Shown here piece after piece: positions 25,630 to 34,082 of a stretch of 64,000 nucleotides of DNA. The DNA is taken from the NCBI GenBank assembly GCA_963796915.1, contig CAWCNI010000004.1, forward strand, positions 496,001 through 560,000, given 5' to 3'. The number at the start of each line of letters is the position of its first letter. The stretch's first letter is position 1. The position numbers and the translations under genes are program-made. The DNA comes from JAENWD01 sp963796915 (lineage in GTDB: Bacteria; Acidobacteriota; Vicinamibacteria; Vicinamibacterales; JAENWD01). Below the pieces are notes generated by a model, which made no database searches, was not told the origin of the DNA, and saw nothing but the letters and a program-made list of their open reading frames with translations.

Positions 25630-26888
25630 TCGTCGCGGCGATGATCGCGATGGCGCTGCTCGGCCGGCAGCAGGCGCCCGCGCCCGCCCCCGCGCCGCCC
25701 ACTCCCGCCTCCGCACATGTCGCGGGCCTCCGCGTGCGCGGCAACCACACGACACCCGACGACGCGGTGCTGGCGATCGTGGCAGTGCCGATCGGCGCGC
25801 CGTTTCAGGACGACACGATCGCGACTGTCACGGCACGCCTCGAAGCCAGCCATCGGTTCCGGAACATCGAAGTCCTCAAGCGCTTCGAGTCGTTGAGCGA
25901 TCCCTCCGCCATCCTCCTCGTCATCGTCGTCGAAGAGAAGGCGGCGATCTCCATCGCCGATCCTGACCCGAGCCCCGTGCGGCGGCTGTGGGCAAGCACC
26001 ATGTGGCAGCCGGTGCTGCGCTACGAGGACGGCTATGGGTTCACCTACGGCGCACGCCTCGCGCTGGTGGACGTGCTGGGCCCTCACTCGCGGCTGTCGG
26101 CGCCTCTCACGTGGGGCGGCGAGCGGCGGGCGACCGCGGAGTTCGAACGGACATTCGAGCGTGGCCCGCTCTCACGAATCGACGTCGGCGCCGGCGTGTG
26201 GCGGCGGGAAAACCCGGCGTTCGACACCGGCGACACGCGCACGGGGACGACGCTGCTGGCCGATCGCGCGCTGACGACCTGGCTTCGCGCCGGCGCGACG
26301 GGCAGCCTCCAGTCCGTGCAGTTCGGCGTGGTGGACGACTCGCTCAAGACCGCTGGCGTCGAGGCGACGGTCGACACGCGCCGCGATCCCGCGTTCCCGC
26401 GGAACGCCGTGTATGCCTCGATAGGGTGGGAGCGCCTCTGGTTCGATCATGCGACGGACACCAGCCGCTTCACCGCCGACGTGCGCGGGTTTGTCGCGCT
26501 GTTCGGGCAAAGCGTGCTGGCAGTGCGCGTTCAGGAGAGCCGCGCCGCGGATCCGTTGCCGGCGTTCGAGCAGGCGCTGCTCGGAGGCACGTCGTCGCTG
26601 CGCGGCTTCGCGCTGGGTTTCCGTTCCGGCGATCGGCTGGCCAGCGGCACCATCGAGTTGCGGCTGCCGGTGTCGTCGCCCCGCCACATCGGCCGCGCCG
26701 GCGTCGCGGTGTTCGCCGATTCCGGGGCGGTGTACGACGCCAACACGACGCTGGATCACGCCGTCTTCGACACCGGAATCGGCGCCGGATGGTTCATGCA
26801 GCTGCCGATTCTGTCGTTCCGTCTGGACGTCGCACACGGCCTGGGCGGCGGCACGCGCGCGCACGTGACGCTGGGGGTCAGCTTCTAG
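25626..26888 (+). CDS. BamA/TamA-like outer-membrane beta-barrel with single POTRA domain
   Basis: A 420-residue outer-membrane protein. N-terminal signal-like stretch, then one POTRA domain (about 32-105: VAGLRVRGNHTTPDDAVLAIVAVPIGAPF to LLVIVVEEK), then a bacterial surface antigen (Omp85) type barrel. The GTSSLRGFALGFRSGD loop matches the conserved RGF motif, and the protein ends in a beta-signal terminating in Phe (AHVTLGVSF). Much shorter than BamA (5 POTRA), so it is an accessory Omp85 protein, perhaps secreting or inserting its neighbour. GTG 25626 overlaps the upstream stop by four bases. Confidence 0.85.
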   Translation: MIVAAMIAMALLGRQQAPAPAPAPPTPASAHVAGLRVRGNHTTPDDAVLAIVAVPIGAPFQDDTIATVTARLEASHRFRNIEVLKRFESLSDPSAILLVIVVEEKAAISIADPDPSPVRRLWASTMWQPVLRYEDGYGFTYGARLALVDVLGPHSRLSAPLTWGGERRATAEFERTFERGPLSRIDVGAGVWRRENPAFDTGDTRTGTTLLADRALTTWLRAGATGSLQSVQFGVVDDSLKTAGVEATVDTRRDPAFPRNAVYASIGWERLWFDHATDTSRFTADVRGFVALFGQSVLAVRVQESRAADPLPAFEQALLGGTSSLRGFALGFRSGDRLASGTIELRLPVSSPRHIGRAGVAVFADSGAVYDANTTLDHAVFDTGIGAGWFMQLPILSFRLDVAHGLGGGTRAHVTLGVSF

Positions 26889-26971
26889 CAGGCGGCAAAG
26901 CCCTGCGGTAGACTTCGTTCCTGTGCTCCGGCCGGCCGGGGCAGCCGGCGTCTAACGCGGTGGAGGGCTCG

Positions 26972-27289
26972 ATGCCAATGGTTCCCCTTGTCGTGGCGCT
27001 TCTGCTGACAGGCCCGGCGATGCCTCCCCACCCTCGCTCCGGCACTGCCGGCACCGTGCAGCTTCCCCCGGCGCAACTCAAGCAGCTGTTCGACCAGGCC
27101 CGGGCGATCGCGCTGGCACAGGCCGAGGTGATGTCGATGACGCCACAGCCCGCATGCCTGCTCAGTGCCGGTCCGGCCGACCCGAAAGTTGACGCCGGGA
27201 TTTGGCTGAAGCCGGTGCCGACGGAGATGCAGTTCTCGATTCGCTCGATTCAGCCGCCGCCATGCTGGCGAGCGCCGTCAGGGCGCTGA
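26972..27289 (+). CDS. Small putative secreted protein, uncertain
   Basis: A 105-residue frame with a good ribosome binding site (GGAGGG, four bases before ATG 26972) and a signal-like start (MVPLVVALLLTGPAMP). The middle (LPPAQLKQLFDQARAIALAQAEVMSM) is a plausible helix. The end (IRSIQPPPCWRAPSGR) looks out of frame, and another frame here reads SLDSAAAMLASAVRAL. It may be a small protein with another frame slip, or a chance ORF ahead of the methyltransferase. I do not recognise a family. Confidence 0.4.
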   Translation: MPMVPLVVALLLTGPAMPPHPRSGTAGTVQLPPAQLKQLFDQARAIALAQAEVMSMTPQPACLLSAGPADPKVDAGIWLKPVPTEMQFSIRSIQPPPCWRAPSGR

Positions 27290-27328
27290 GCTCGCCGGCG
27301 GCGTGGCAGCGTCATCCCGATTGGCTCG

Positions 27329-28187
27329 ATGATCGAAGGCACGCCCAGCCGGACGGCACTGGCCGTCGCGTATCGCCGCGCCGCGCACCAGCTCCTCGAT
27401 AGACCGCTCGTCCTCGACGACCCGCTCGCCCTGCGCGTGGTCGGCGCCGACCGCGATCCCGCGATCCGTGAGGAGATGCTCCGCCGGGAGGGCGGCATCG
27501 TGGCGCCGTTCATCCGCGCCTTCATGGCGGCGCGGAGTCGTCTCGCCGAGGACGAACTGGCAGCGGCGATGGCCCGCGGGGTGCGCCAGTATGTGGTCCT
27601 TGGCGCCGGACTCGACACGTTCGCATATCGACAGACGTTTCCGCCCGGACGCGCTCCGGGTGTTCGAACTGGATCACCCGATCACTCAGGCGTGGAAGCT
27701 GCAGCGGTTGCGCGACGCCGGCATCGCCGTCCCCTCGAACGTGACCCACGCGCCCGTCGACCTCGCCGGTACTCCGCTGCGCGACGCGCTCGCCGCCGCT
27801 GGCGTTGCGGTGGACGAGCCCGCGCAATTCGCCTGGCTGGGGGTGACGATGTACCTGGAGCGTCCTGCGGTGACTGCCACGCTCACGGACATCGAGCGCG
27901 CCGCGCGCGGCGGCGGAGGCGTGGTCTTCGACTACGTGCACGACCCGGCACACCTGCCGTTCACGCACCGCATCGTCTTCAATCGGTTTGCGGAGGGCGT
28001 GAAGAAGATCGGCGAGCCGTGGGTGTCGTACTTCACGGCCGACGGCATCGTCTCCGAGTTGCGCGCGCTGGGGTTTGCGGACGTTGAAGACCTGGACGGC
28101 GACGCCTTGAACCGCCGGTACTTCAGCGAGCGCACGGACGCGCTGCGCGTGGCGAGCCTTTCCCACATCGTCCGCGCGACCGCATAG
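27329..28187 (+). CDS. SAM-dependent methyltransferase, leucine carboxyl methyltransferase type (frameshifted)
   Basis: About 285 residues after correction. The first frame has the family start MIEGTPSRTALAVAYRRAAH, then LLDRPLVLDDPLAL and the SAM-binding VVLGAGLDTFAYR. It then breaks at 27631-27642. The second frame continues with LRVFELDHPITQAWKLQRL, APVDLA, WLGVTMYLERPAV and VVFDYVHDP. Removing one T from the TTT at 27638-27640 joins them as TFRPDALRVFELDHP; total length is a multiple of three plus one. These Tcmp/Ppm-like enzymes O-methylate carboxyl groups; the substrate here is unknown. Probable sequence error rather than a dead gene. Confidence 0.85.
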
Positions 28188-28279
28188 CGCGGCGACAGCG
28201 CAGCAGTGCTACGGTGCGCCAATGCGCCCGGCCGTGCTGGCCCTACCGACACCGCGCCTCAGCCCTGAGCGGTGGCGGA

Positions 28280-28310
28280 AGTGCTGGGGTGCTGCGGTGC
28301 TGCAGTTGCC
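28280..28310. repeat. Short 8-base word repeat, copy of the 18265 array
   Basis: AGTGCTGG, GGTGCTGC and GGTGCTGC, then AGTTGCCG, nearly the same words as at 18265-18324, ten kilobases away in another intergenic gap. Confidence 0.7.
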
Positions 28311-28366
28311 GCAGGCTACCGTGCAGCAGGTGGCCGGCACAGTCCCGCAGTGTCCTTCTCGCGTTC

Positions 28367-28415
28367 TTCATTCTTCATTCTTCATTTTTCATTCTTCATT
28401 TTTCATTCTTCATTC
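28367..28415. repeat. Seven tandem TTCATTC heptads between convergent genes
   Basis: TTCATTC, TTCATTC, TTCATTT, TTCATTC, TTCATTT, TTCATTC, TTCATTC: an AT-rich heptad array in a very GC-rich genome, ending seven bases before the GH95 stop codon. On the minus strand it reads GAATGAA. Confidence 0.85.
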
Positions 28416-28421
28416 CTCCGT

Positions 28422-31001
28422 TCACCCGCCCTTCAACATATAGGTGCCGCCAGGCGCGGTCTCAAACTCCACCGTTGTCCCCTTGACCACCAGCGGCGCT
28501 GGCATCGTCACGCCGGCGGCGAACACCGGGGCGGCAGTCGGATGGACGGCGTAGAACGGGTTGGCGTGTGTGCCGGTTGCCGGCCGCGCCGTGGCGCCGT
28601 CCACGCTGAATGGCGCGGCGCTGCGAACGCGGCAGACGCCGCCAAGGCGCGAGCGGATCGCCGCGGTCTTCATCGCGCCGCCCGTCCACTCGACGTCAAC
28701 CTCGAAGCCACCGTATGCCCGGAGGCCGGTGACTTTGCCATCGGGCCACGCTGACGGCAGTGCCGGCAGCAGGTCGATCGCGCCCGCATGACTCTGCACC
28801 AGCATCTCGGTGATGCCGGACACGATGCCGAAGTTCCCGTCGATCTGGAATGGCGGGTGTGCGTCGAAGAGATTGGCGTAGACGCCACCGCCGGTGACGC
28901 GGACGACACTGGTCTCGACCAGCTTCAGCAGATTCCCGAGCAGCAGGTACGCGTGGTCGCCGTCGCGCAGGCGGGCCCACGCGTTGACCTTCCACGCCAG
29001 GCTCCAGCCCGTGCCGCCATCGCCCCTGAGCTCGAGCCCGCGGCGCGCGGCAGCGAACAGGGCGGGGGAGTCTGGCGTGATCTGCCGTCCGGGGAAGAGC
29101 CCGAACAGGAATGACAGGTGGCGGTGCTGCGCCTCGCCGGGCGCGAAGTCTTCGAACCACTCCTGCAGGGCGCCATTGGCGCCGACGTGGTACGGCAGCA
29201 GCTTGTCGCGCGCCTGCGTCAGACGCGCGCCGAAGGCCTGGTCCGTCTTCAGCACGGCGACGGCATCGAGCAGGTTCGTGAACAGATCCCAGATCAACGC
29301 CAGGTCCATCGACGTCGCCTGGCTGACCGCGGCTTGCCGTCCGCCCGGCAGGACGAACTTGTGCTCGGGGGACGTGGACGGGTTGGTGACGAGCTGTCCG
29401 TGGCCGTTGTCGATCAGCCAGTCGAGACAGAACTCCGCGGCCCCCTTCATCACGGGGTACGCGTGCCGTGCGAGATATGTCGCGTCGCCGCCGTACGCGT
29501 AGTGCCACCAGAGATGCTGCGCGAGCCAGGGCCCCGACATCGGCCACGACGCCCACACCGGATCGCCGTCGCCGTAATCGCCAACGGGCGCGGACTGGCG
29601 CCACAGGTCGGCGTTGTGATGTGACACCCACCCCGAGGCACCGTAGTTGGTCTTCGCCGTGCGCGCCCCGTTCACCGACAGGTCGGCGACGAAGTCGAGC
29701 AGCGGCTGGTGCAGCTCCGCCATGTTGGCCGACTCGGCGGGCCAGTAGTTCATCTGCGTGTTGATGTTGATCGTCCAGTTCGAGCTCCAGGGCGGACGGA
29801 TCTCGTCGTTCCAGATGCCCTGCAGATTTGCCGGCTGCGTGCCGGGGCGGCTGCTGGCCGCCAGCAGGTATCGGCCGTACGCGAACAGCAGGGAGACGAG
29901 GTGCGGGTCCCTGGCGCCCTGCGACACGATGCGCTGATCGGTCGGCACGTCGGTCGATGGCGTCCCGACAACCAGGCTGACGCGATCCATCAGCAGGCGA
30001 TGGTCGGCGACGTGCGATGCCTTCAGGTCGGCCCAGGGCGATGCCGCGCCGCGATCGAGAATCTGAGCCACCAGCGGTGCCGGGTCGCGGCCGTCTGTCG
30101 AGGGCGACTTGTCGAAGCCATTGAAGCTCGTCGCTGTCGCCACGAGCAGCAGCACCTCGTCAGCGGCATCGACGCGGATGCCATCGCGGCCGCTGGACAG
30201 CGTGCCGCCGCGCGCGATCGCCCTGACGCGCGCTTCGAAGCGCATGCCGCGTTCGTTGTAGGTGACCGGGACCGCAGCGTCGTGATAGCTCGGATCGGCA
30301 TGGGCCGGCGCCTGCCCGAGCAAGCGCAAATCCTGGCCGGCGTCTTCGGTGTGCGACCGCTGCCGGCTCGATAGTACGGCCGCGAGCGAGAGGCGGCCCG
30401 GCTTGTCGGCCGAAAGGCGCACGGCGAGGACTTGCGCCGGGTGGCTGGCCAGCACTTCGCGCGTGTAGACGGTGTCGCCGATCTTGTAACGGACGGTTGC
30501 GATGCCTGTCGTCAGGTCGAGGTCGCGACGGTAGTCGCGTCCCACGTCGCCGTGCTCGAAAGTCAGCACGAGATCGCCGAGCGGTTGGTACGACTCGGTG
30601 TAGGGGCCCATCATCTGCTTGGACAACTCGTCGGCACGCAGGTAGTCGCCGGCGAAGACAGCCTTGCGGATCTCCGGCAGGACGTCCTTGGCCTTCGGGT
30701 TGTTCCAGTCGCGCGGCTCACCGGACCACAGCGTGTCGTCGTTCAGCTGCAACCGCTCGCGGCCAATGCCGCCGAACAGCATCGCGCCCAGCCGTCCGTT
30801 GCCGAGCGGCAGCGCTTCGACCCACGCGGTGGCGGGCTGCTTGTACCAGAGTTGCAGCGGAAGCGGCATCGCGCCGGCCGCGGCGGGTGTCGCTTGGCCG
30901 GCGGTGACATCCGGTGAGGCAGCGTCCAGAAGGGCCGGTCGCGCGCCACTGGCCAGCGCCAGCAGCTGCACGAATCGGCGTCGTGTCAGGTCGGGAATCA
31001 C
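28422..31001 (-). CDS. GH95-family alpha-L-fucosidase (or alpha-L-galactosidase)
   Basis: An 859-residue exported glycoside hydrolase with twin-arginine start (LTRRRFVQLLALASG). The N-terminal domain begins LQLWYKQPATAWVEALPLGNGRLGAM, then the (alpha/alpha)6 barrel. Catalytic landmarks: N412 and N414 in TININTQMNYWPAE, a Glu (E546) in the TSPEH motif as likely general acid, and D721 in FQIDGNFGI. GH95 removes terminal alpha-1,2-fucose from xyloglucan and glycan ends by inversion. It is the last gene of the ApbE-Gfo-DoxX-GH95 operon. Residue assignments to catalytic roles are by analogy. Confidence 0.93.
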   Translation of the reverse strand: MIPDLTRRRFVQLLALASGARPALLDAASPDVTAGQATPAAAGAMPLPLQLWYKQPATAWVEALPLGNGRLGAMLFGGIGRERLQLNDDTLWSGEPRDWNNPKAKDVLPEIRKAVFAGDYLRADELSKQMMGPYTESYQPLGDLVLTFEHGDVGRDYRRDLDLTTGIATVRYKIGDTVYTREVLASHPAQVLAVRLSADKPGRLSLAAVLSSRQRSHTEDAGQDLRLLGQAPAHADPSYHDAAVPVTYNERGMRFEARVRAIARGGTLSSGRDGIRVDAADEVLLLVATATSFNGFDKSPSTDGRDPAPLVAQILDRGAASPWADLKASHVADHRLLMDRVSLVVGTPSTDVPTDQRIVSQGARDPHLVSLLFAYGRYLLAASSRPGTQPANLQGIWNDEIRPPWSSNWTININTQMNYWPAESANMAELHQPLLDFVADLSVNGARTAKTNYGASGWVSHHNADLWRQSAPVGDYGDGDPVWASWPMSGPWLAQHLWWHYAYGGDATYLARHAYPVMKGAAEFCLDWLIDNGHGQLVTNPSTSPEHKFVLPGGRQAAVSQATSMDLALIWDLFTNLLDAVAVLKTDQAFGARLTQARDKLLPYHVGANGALQEWFEDFAPGEAQHRHLSFLFGLFPGRQITPDSPALFAAARRGLELRGDGGTGWSLAWKVNAWARLRDGDHAYLLLGNLLKLVETSVVRVTGGGVYANLFDAHPPFQIDGNFGIVSGITEMLVQSHAGAIDLLPALPSAWPDGKVTGLRAYGGFEVDVEWTGGAMKTAAIRSRLGGVCRVRSAAPFSVDGATARPATGTHANPFYAVHPTAAPVFAAGVTMPAPLVVKGTTVEFETAPGGTYMLKGG

Positions 31002-31032
31002 TCAGGACGCCTTTCGATGGTGACCCCGGCGG

Positions 31033-31542
31033 TCACTGGGACTTGGAATGCGTGCGGGAGGCCCACAGCAGATCGAGACCGGCAATTCGTTCCGTGTGGA
31101 ACGCCAGCAGCACGACTACGGCGCCGAGCTCGATCAGATTCTTGCTGACGATCAAGTACGTGCCTTCCTGGCCAGTCACGGGCACGCCGGTGGTTGGTAT
31201 CGCAGACAGGTAGAACGCCGTCAGCAGGGCAGCTGCCGCCCAGAGCCCGACCCGTGTCAGCAACCCGAGCGTCAACGACAACCCGATCGCCACGAGCGCG
31301 ACGGGAATGGCCAGGTCCACGGCGTGGGCCGCGCCGGAAGCCGCCAGGGCGTGAAAGAACGACGCAAATGGGCCCGACGCGCCCTTCAGGTAGCCAGCCG
31401 CGCTCCATCGCGTGAGCGGCGCGCCGGCTTTCGACCATCCGGGCATCGCCAGCTTGTAGTAGCCCTCATACAGAAAGTGCCAGCCGATGAGGGTGCGCAG
31501 CACGACGAGGCCGGCCGCCTGAAAGCGGGAGAACGGAAGCAT
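31033..31542 (-). CDS. DoxX-like integral membrane protein
   Basis: A 169-residue membrane protein with four hydrophobic segments: AAGLVVLRTLIGWHFLYEG, VDLAIPVALVAIGLSLTLGL, VGLWAAAALLTAFYLS and LIELGAVVVLLAF. The start (LVVLRTLIGWHFLYEGYYKL) is typical of DoxX/DoxD relatives linked to quinone-dependent redox steps. In this operon it could take electrons from the exported oxidoreductase upstream; that is inference. ATG 31542 fits the family; the longer frame to 31665 encodes unrelated residues. It lies 11 bases after the Gfo gene stop region and 31 bases before GH95. Confidence 0.75.
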   Translation of the reverse strand: MLPFSRFQAAGLVVLRTLIGWHFLYEGYYKLAMPGWSKAGAPLTRWSAAGYLKGASGPFASFFHALAASGAAHAVDLAIPVALVAIGLSLTLGLLTRVGLWAAAALLTAFYLSAIPTTGVPVTGQEGTYLIVSKNLIELGAVVVLLAFHTERIAGLDLLWASRTHSKSQ

Positions 31543-31553
31543 GGACGCTCGGG

Positions 31554-32855
31554 TCAGGTGCGTGCGATCGGGGCCGGCGGGATCTGGATGCGCGCGCGAG
31601 TGGTCACAGCCTCGACGGCGGCAATGCACGCGCGGGCCGAGCCCATCGCGCGGTCCGGCCCGCACGCCAGCGGCTGTCCCGTTCTGACAGCGGCGCAGAA
31701 CCCCGAGATCTCGTTCCGATAGGCAACCAGGCGATCGCCGGTCGACGTTGCGCCCGTCTGCCCGCGGCCCGCGGCGTCGGCGACCCGGCTCTCCGACGCC
31801 TCGAGCGCGGGGCCCTTGCCCGCGGGTGTGACTTCGATGCCCGTGGGCGGCTTGCCAGTGCCTTCATCGAAGAGGTACGCCTCGGCCTCTCCCTGCAGGA
31901 TCAACGTGCCCTGGGTGCCGAAGAACGCCTCGTAGTAGTGATCGAACGCATTCGACTCCACCGAGGAGAACACCGCCGTCCGGCCGTCCGCGTACTCCCA
32001 CGTCACATACACGTGGTCCGGCACTTCACGCCCGTCCTTGTAGCGATACACGCCGCCGCTGCCCAGCACGGCGGTCGGCTCCGCGCCGAAGAACCAGTTG
32101 ACGATGTTCAGCTCGTGACTGGCGAGCTCCGCGATCAGCCCGCGCGAGTAACGGTTGTAGAGCCGCCAGTTCCACAGGTGCTCGAAGTCGGGATAGCCCC
32201 ACTTCGACGGGTCGTAGTCTTTCGAAGGCGGCGTTCCCTGGCGGCGCCAGTTGCCGTTGCGATGCCACGCAATCCGCGACAGGTAGACGTCGCCCAGCAG
32301 GCCGGCCTTGACGATGCCTTCGTGCGCGGCCTGGTACATCTGGTTGTAGTTGCGCTGATAGCCGATCTCGAGGACCTTGCCCGTCGTCAGCGCCGCTTGC
32401 CGCATGCGGAGGCAGCCGGCTTCGTCCCACGCCATCATCTTCTCGCAGAGGACGTGCTTGCCGGCTTCGAGGCAGGCTGTCGTGACGTCGGCGTGCGCCC
32501 AGAGCGGCACCGCGATCACGACGGCCTCGATGTCCTCGTGCGCGATCATCTCCTTCCACTCGGCGTAGTGCTTCGCGGGTGGACGGTTCGTCTTCTTGAG
32601 GACGTCGTCTGCCTTGGTCAGCTGATCGGGGTTGATGTCCGCCATCGCGCGGACGTCGCCGTAGGCGGGATCCACTTGCGCCAGCAGCACGCGACCCTCG
32701 CCGCCAAGGCCGATGAACCCGATCCGGACCGGGCCGCCCCTGACAGGTCCCTGAGTGGCGGCGGCCACACCCAGGCCGGCCAGCGCGGGCACGCCGGCGA
32801 CTGCCTTGAGGAAATTACGTCGTCCGATCGTCTGTTGCTCGGGTGTGAGATTCAC
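31554..32855 (-). CDS. Tat-exported Gfo/Idh/MocA-family oxidoreductase (EKM variant)
   Basis: A 433-residue exported sugar oxidoreductase with twin-arginine signal (GRRNFLKAVAGVPALAGLGVAA), Rossmann motif GFIGLGGEGRVLL and active-site lysine in CEKMMAWDEAG, where the usual Pro after Lys is Met. The C-terminal domain has GLIAELASHELNIVNWFFGAE with the likely catalytic histidine. GTG 32855 overlaps the apbE stop (GTGA), and GGAGG lies eight bases before it. Operon partners are ApbE upstream, DoxX and GH95 downstream. Substrate unknown; perhaps a released deoxy sugar such as fucose. Confidence 0.87.
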   Translation of the reverse strand: MNLTPEQQTIGRRNFLKAVAGVPALAGLGVAAATQGPVRGGPVRIGFIGLGGEGRVLLAQVDPAYGDVRAMADINPDQLTKADDVLKKTNRPPAKHYAEWKEMIAHEDIEAVVIAVPLWAHADVTTACLEAGKHVLCEKMMAWDEAGCLRMRQAALTTGKVLEIGYQRNYNQMYQAAHEGIVKAGLLGDVYLSRIAWHRNGNWRRQGTPPSKDYDPSKWGYPDFEHLWNWRLYNRYSRGLIAELASHELNIVNWFFGAEPTAVLGSGGVYRYKDGREVPDHVYVTWEYADGRTAVFSSVESNAFDHYYEAFFGTQGTLILQGEAEAYLFDEGTGKPPTGIEVTPAGKGPALEASESRVADAAGRGQTGATSTGDRLVAYRNEISGFCAAVRTGQPLACGPDRAMGSARACIAAVEAVTTRARIQIPPAPIART

Positions 32856-33931
32856 CCCTGTTCCTCCACGACGGCGCCGAGATATCGCCCGACCACGAGC
32901 GGGCGCAGCGACCCATCGTCCGGCGTGATCAAGGCAAGCGTCCCGGGATGCGCGTCGCAATACTGCCGCGCCAGCTCGATGCCGCCGACGAAGAACGCAG
33001 TGGCCAGCGCGTCCGCGGTCGCGGCGTCCGACGTCACGACAGATGCGCTCAGGATACCGGTGGCTGGCCGCCCGGTGCGAGGATCGATCACGTGACCGTA
33101 GCGAACGCCGTCCACTTCGACGAACTGCTCGCCGGCGCCGCTGGTGGCGAGAGCCGCGTTGCGAAGCCGCAGACGGGCCAGCGGGCTGCGACCCGCGGCG
33201 GGTGACGTGATGTCGACAATCCATCCCTCTTCGGGACCGCCCAGCGCGATGACCGAGCTGGCGCCTGCGGACACCAGCGCATGCCGTACGCCGCTGCCCC
33301 AGAGCGCTGTGCCGATGGCCTGTACGGCGAAGCCCTTGCCGATCGCCCCGAGATTCACCGTCACGCCGGGGCGCGACACCGACACGGTTCCGGCTGCTTG
33401 GTCGAGCGACAACAGCTCGCTGCCAACCACCTGCCGCGCGGCTGCAATCTCGTCGTCGCCCGGCAGGCGGCCCTCACGCCGCAGGAAGCCCCAGCAGCGG
33501 CTGAATGCCGTCGCTGTGATGTCGAAGGCGCCGTCGGTCAACGACGACAGCTCCACGCAGCGGGCGAGCAGGTCGAAGACTTCGTCGCTGACGGCGATCG
33601 GCGTGTGGTCGGTCGCGTGATTGATGCGCGAGATCTCGCTCGACTCGCGGAAGATCGACAGGAGCGCCTCGAGTCGATCGGCCTGTTCGAGCGCCGATTG
33701 CGCCGCGGCGATGTCGCCCGCGCGGTCCCCGGGCAGGGCCACCTCGAATCGACAGGCCATCGCCCGCCGATGCACGCGGATATAGTGGCTCGGCGGGGCG
33801 GCGGTTTCCCGGCGTCCCCATCCCGCGGACAGCACGTCGCGCCGGGTCAGGCCGGCCGGAGGGGGCGCGTTGGGGTGCAGGGGGCGTAGCGGCACGGCGG
33901 TCGTTCTCGCTGCCTGTGGTCTCGGCCTCAC
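32852..33931 (-). CDS. apbE: ApbE-family FAD:protein FMN transferase
   Basis: A 359-residue flavin transferase that attaches FMN to Thr or Ser of periplasmic proteins, using FAD. Landmarks: ACRFEVALPG near the start, LEALLSIFRESSEISRIN, TDGAFDITATAF, VNLGAIGKGFAVQAIG, HALVSAGASS, then YGHVIDPRTGRPATG and TSDAATADALATAFFVGG with magnesium-binding residues. A twin-arginine-like segment (TRRDVLSAGWGRR) suggests export. First gene of its operon, starting with GTG 33931. I saw no DgxtsAT-type flavinylation motif in the neighbouring proteins, so its client is elsewhere or unusual. Confidence 0.93.
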   Translation of the reverse strand: MRPRPQAARTTAVPLRPLHPNAPPPAGLTRRDVLSAGWGRRETAAPPSHYIRVHRRAMACRFEVALPGDRAGDIAAAQSALEQADRLEALLSIFRESSEISRINHATDHTPIAVSDEVFDLLARCVELSSLTDGAFDITATAFSRCWGFLRREGRLPGDDEIAAARQVVGSELLSLDQAAGTVSVSRPGVTVNLGAIGKGFAVQAIGTALWGSGVRHALVSAGASSVIALGGPEEGWIVDITSPAAGRSPLARLRLRNAALATSGAGEQFVEVDGVRYGHVIDPRTGRPATGILSASVVTSDAATADALATAFFVGGIELARQYCDAHPGTLALITPDDGSLRPLVVGRYLGAVVEEQG

Positions 33932-34082
33932 CCTACGGCCGGAGGGTGGGCGACGTCAACAGGGAATCGAAGAATTGCATGAACGAAACCGGTAAAGGAC
34001 CCAGCCAATTGGCCAACGGCCGAGGCGGCCGGGGGCCGGCGCCCGACCTGATCAAAGATGTGGGGCCACCGAGGGCCAGAGG

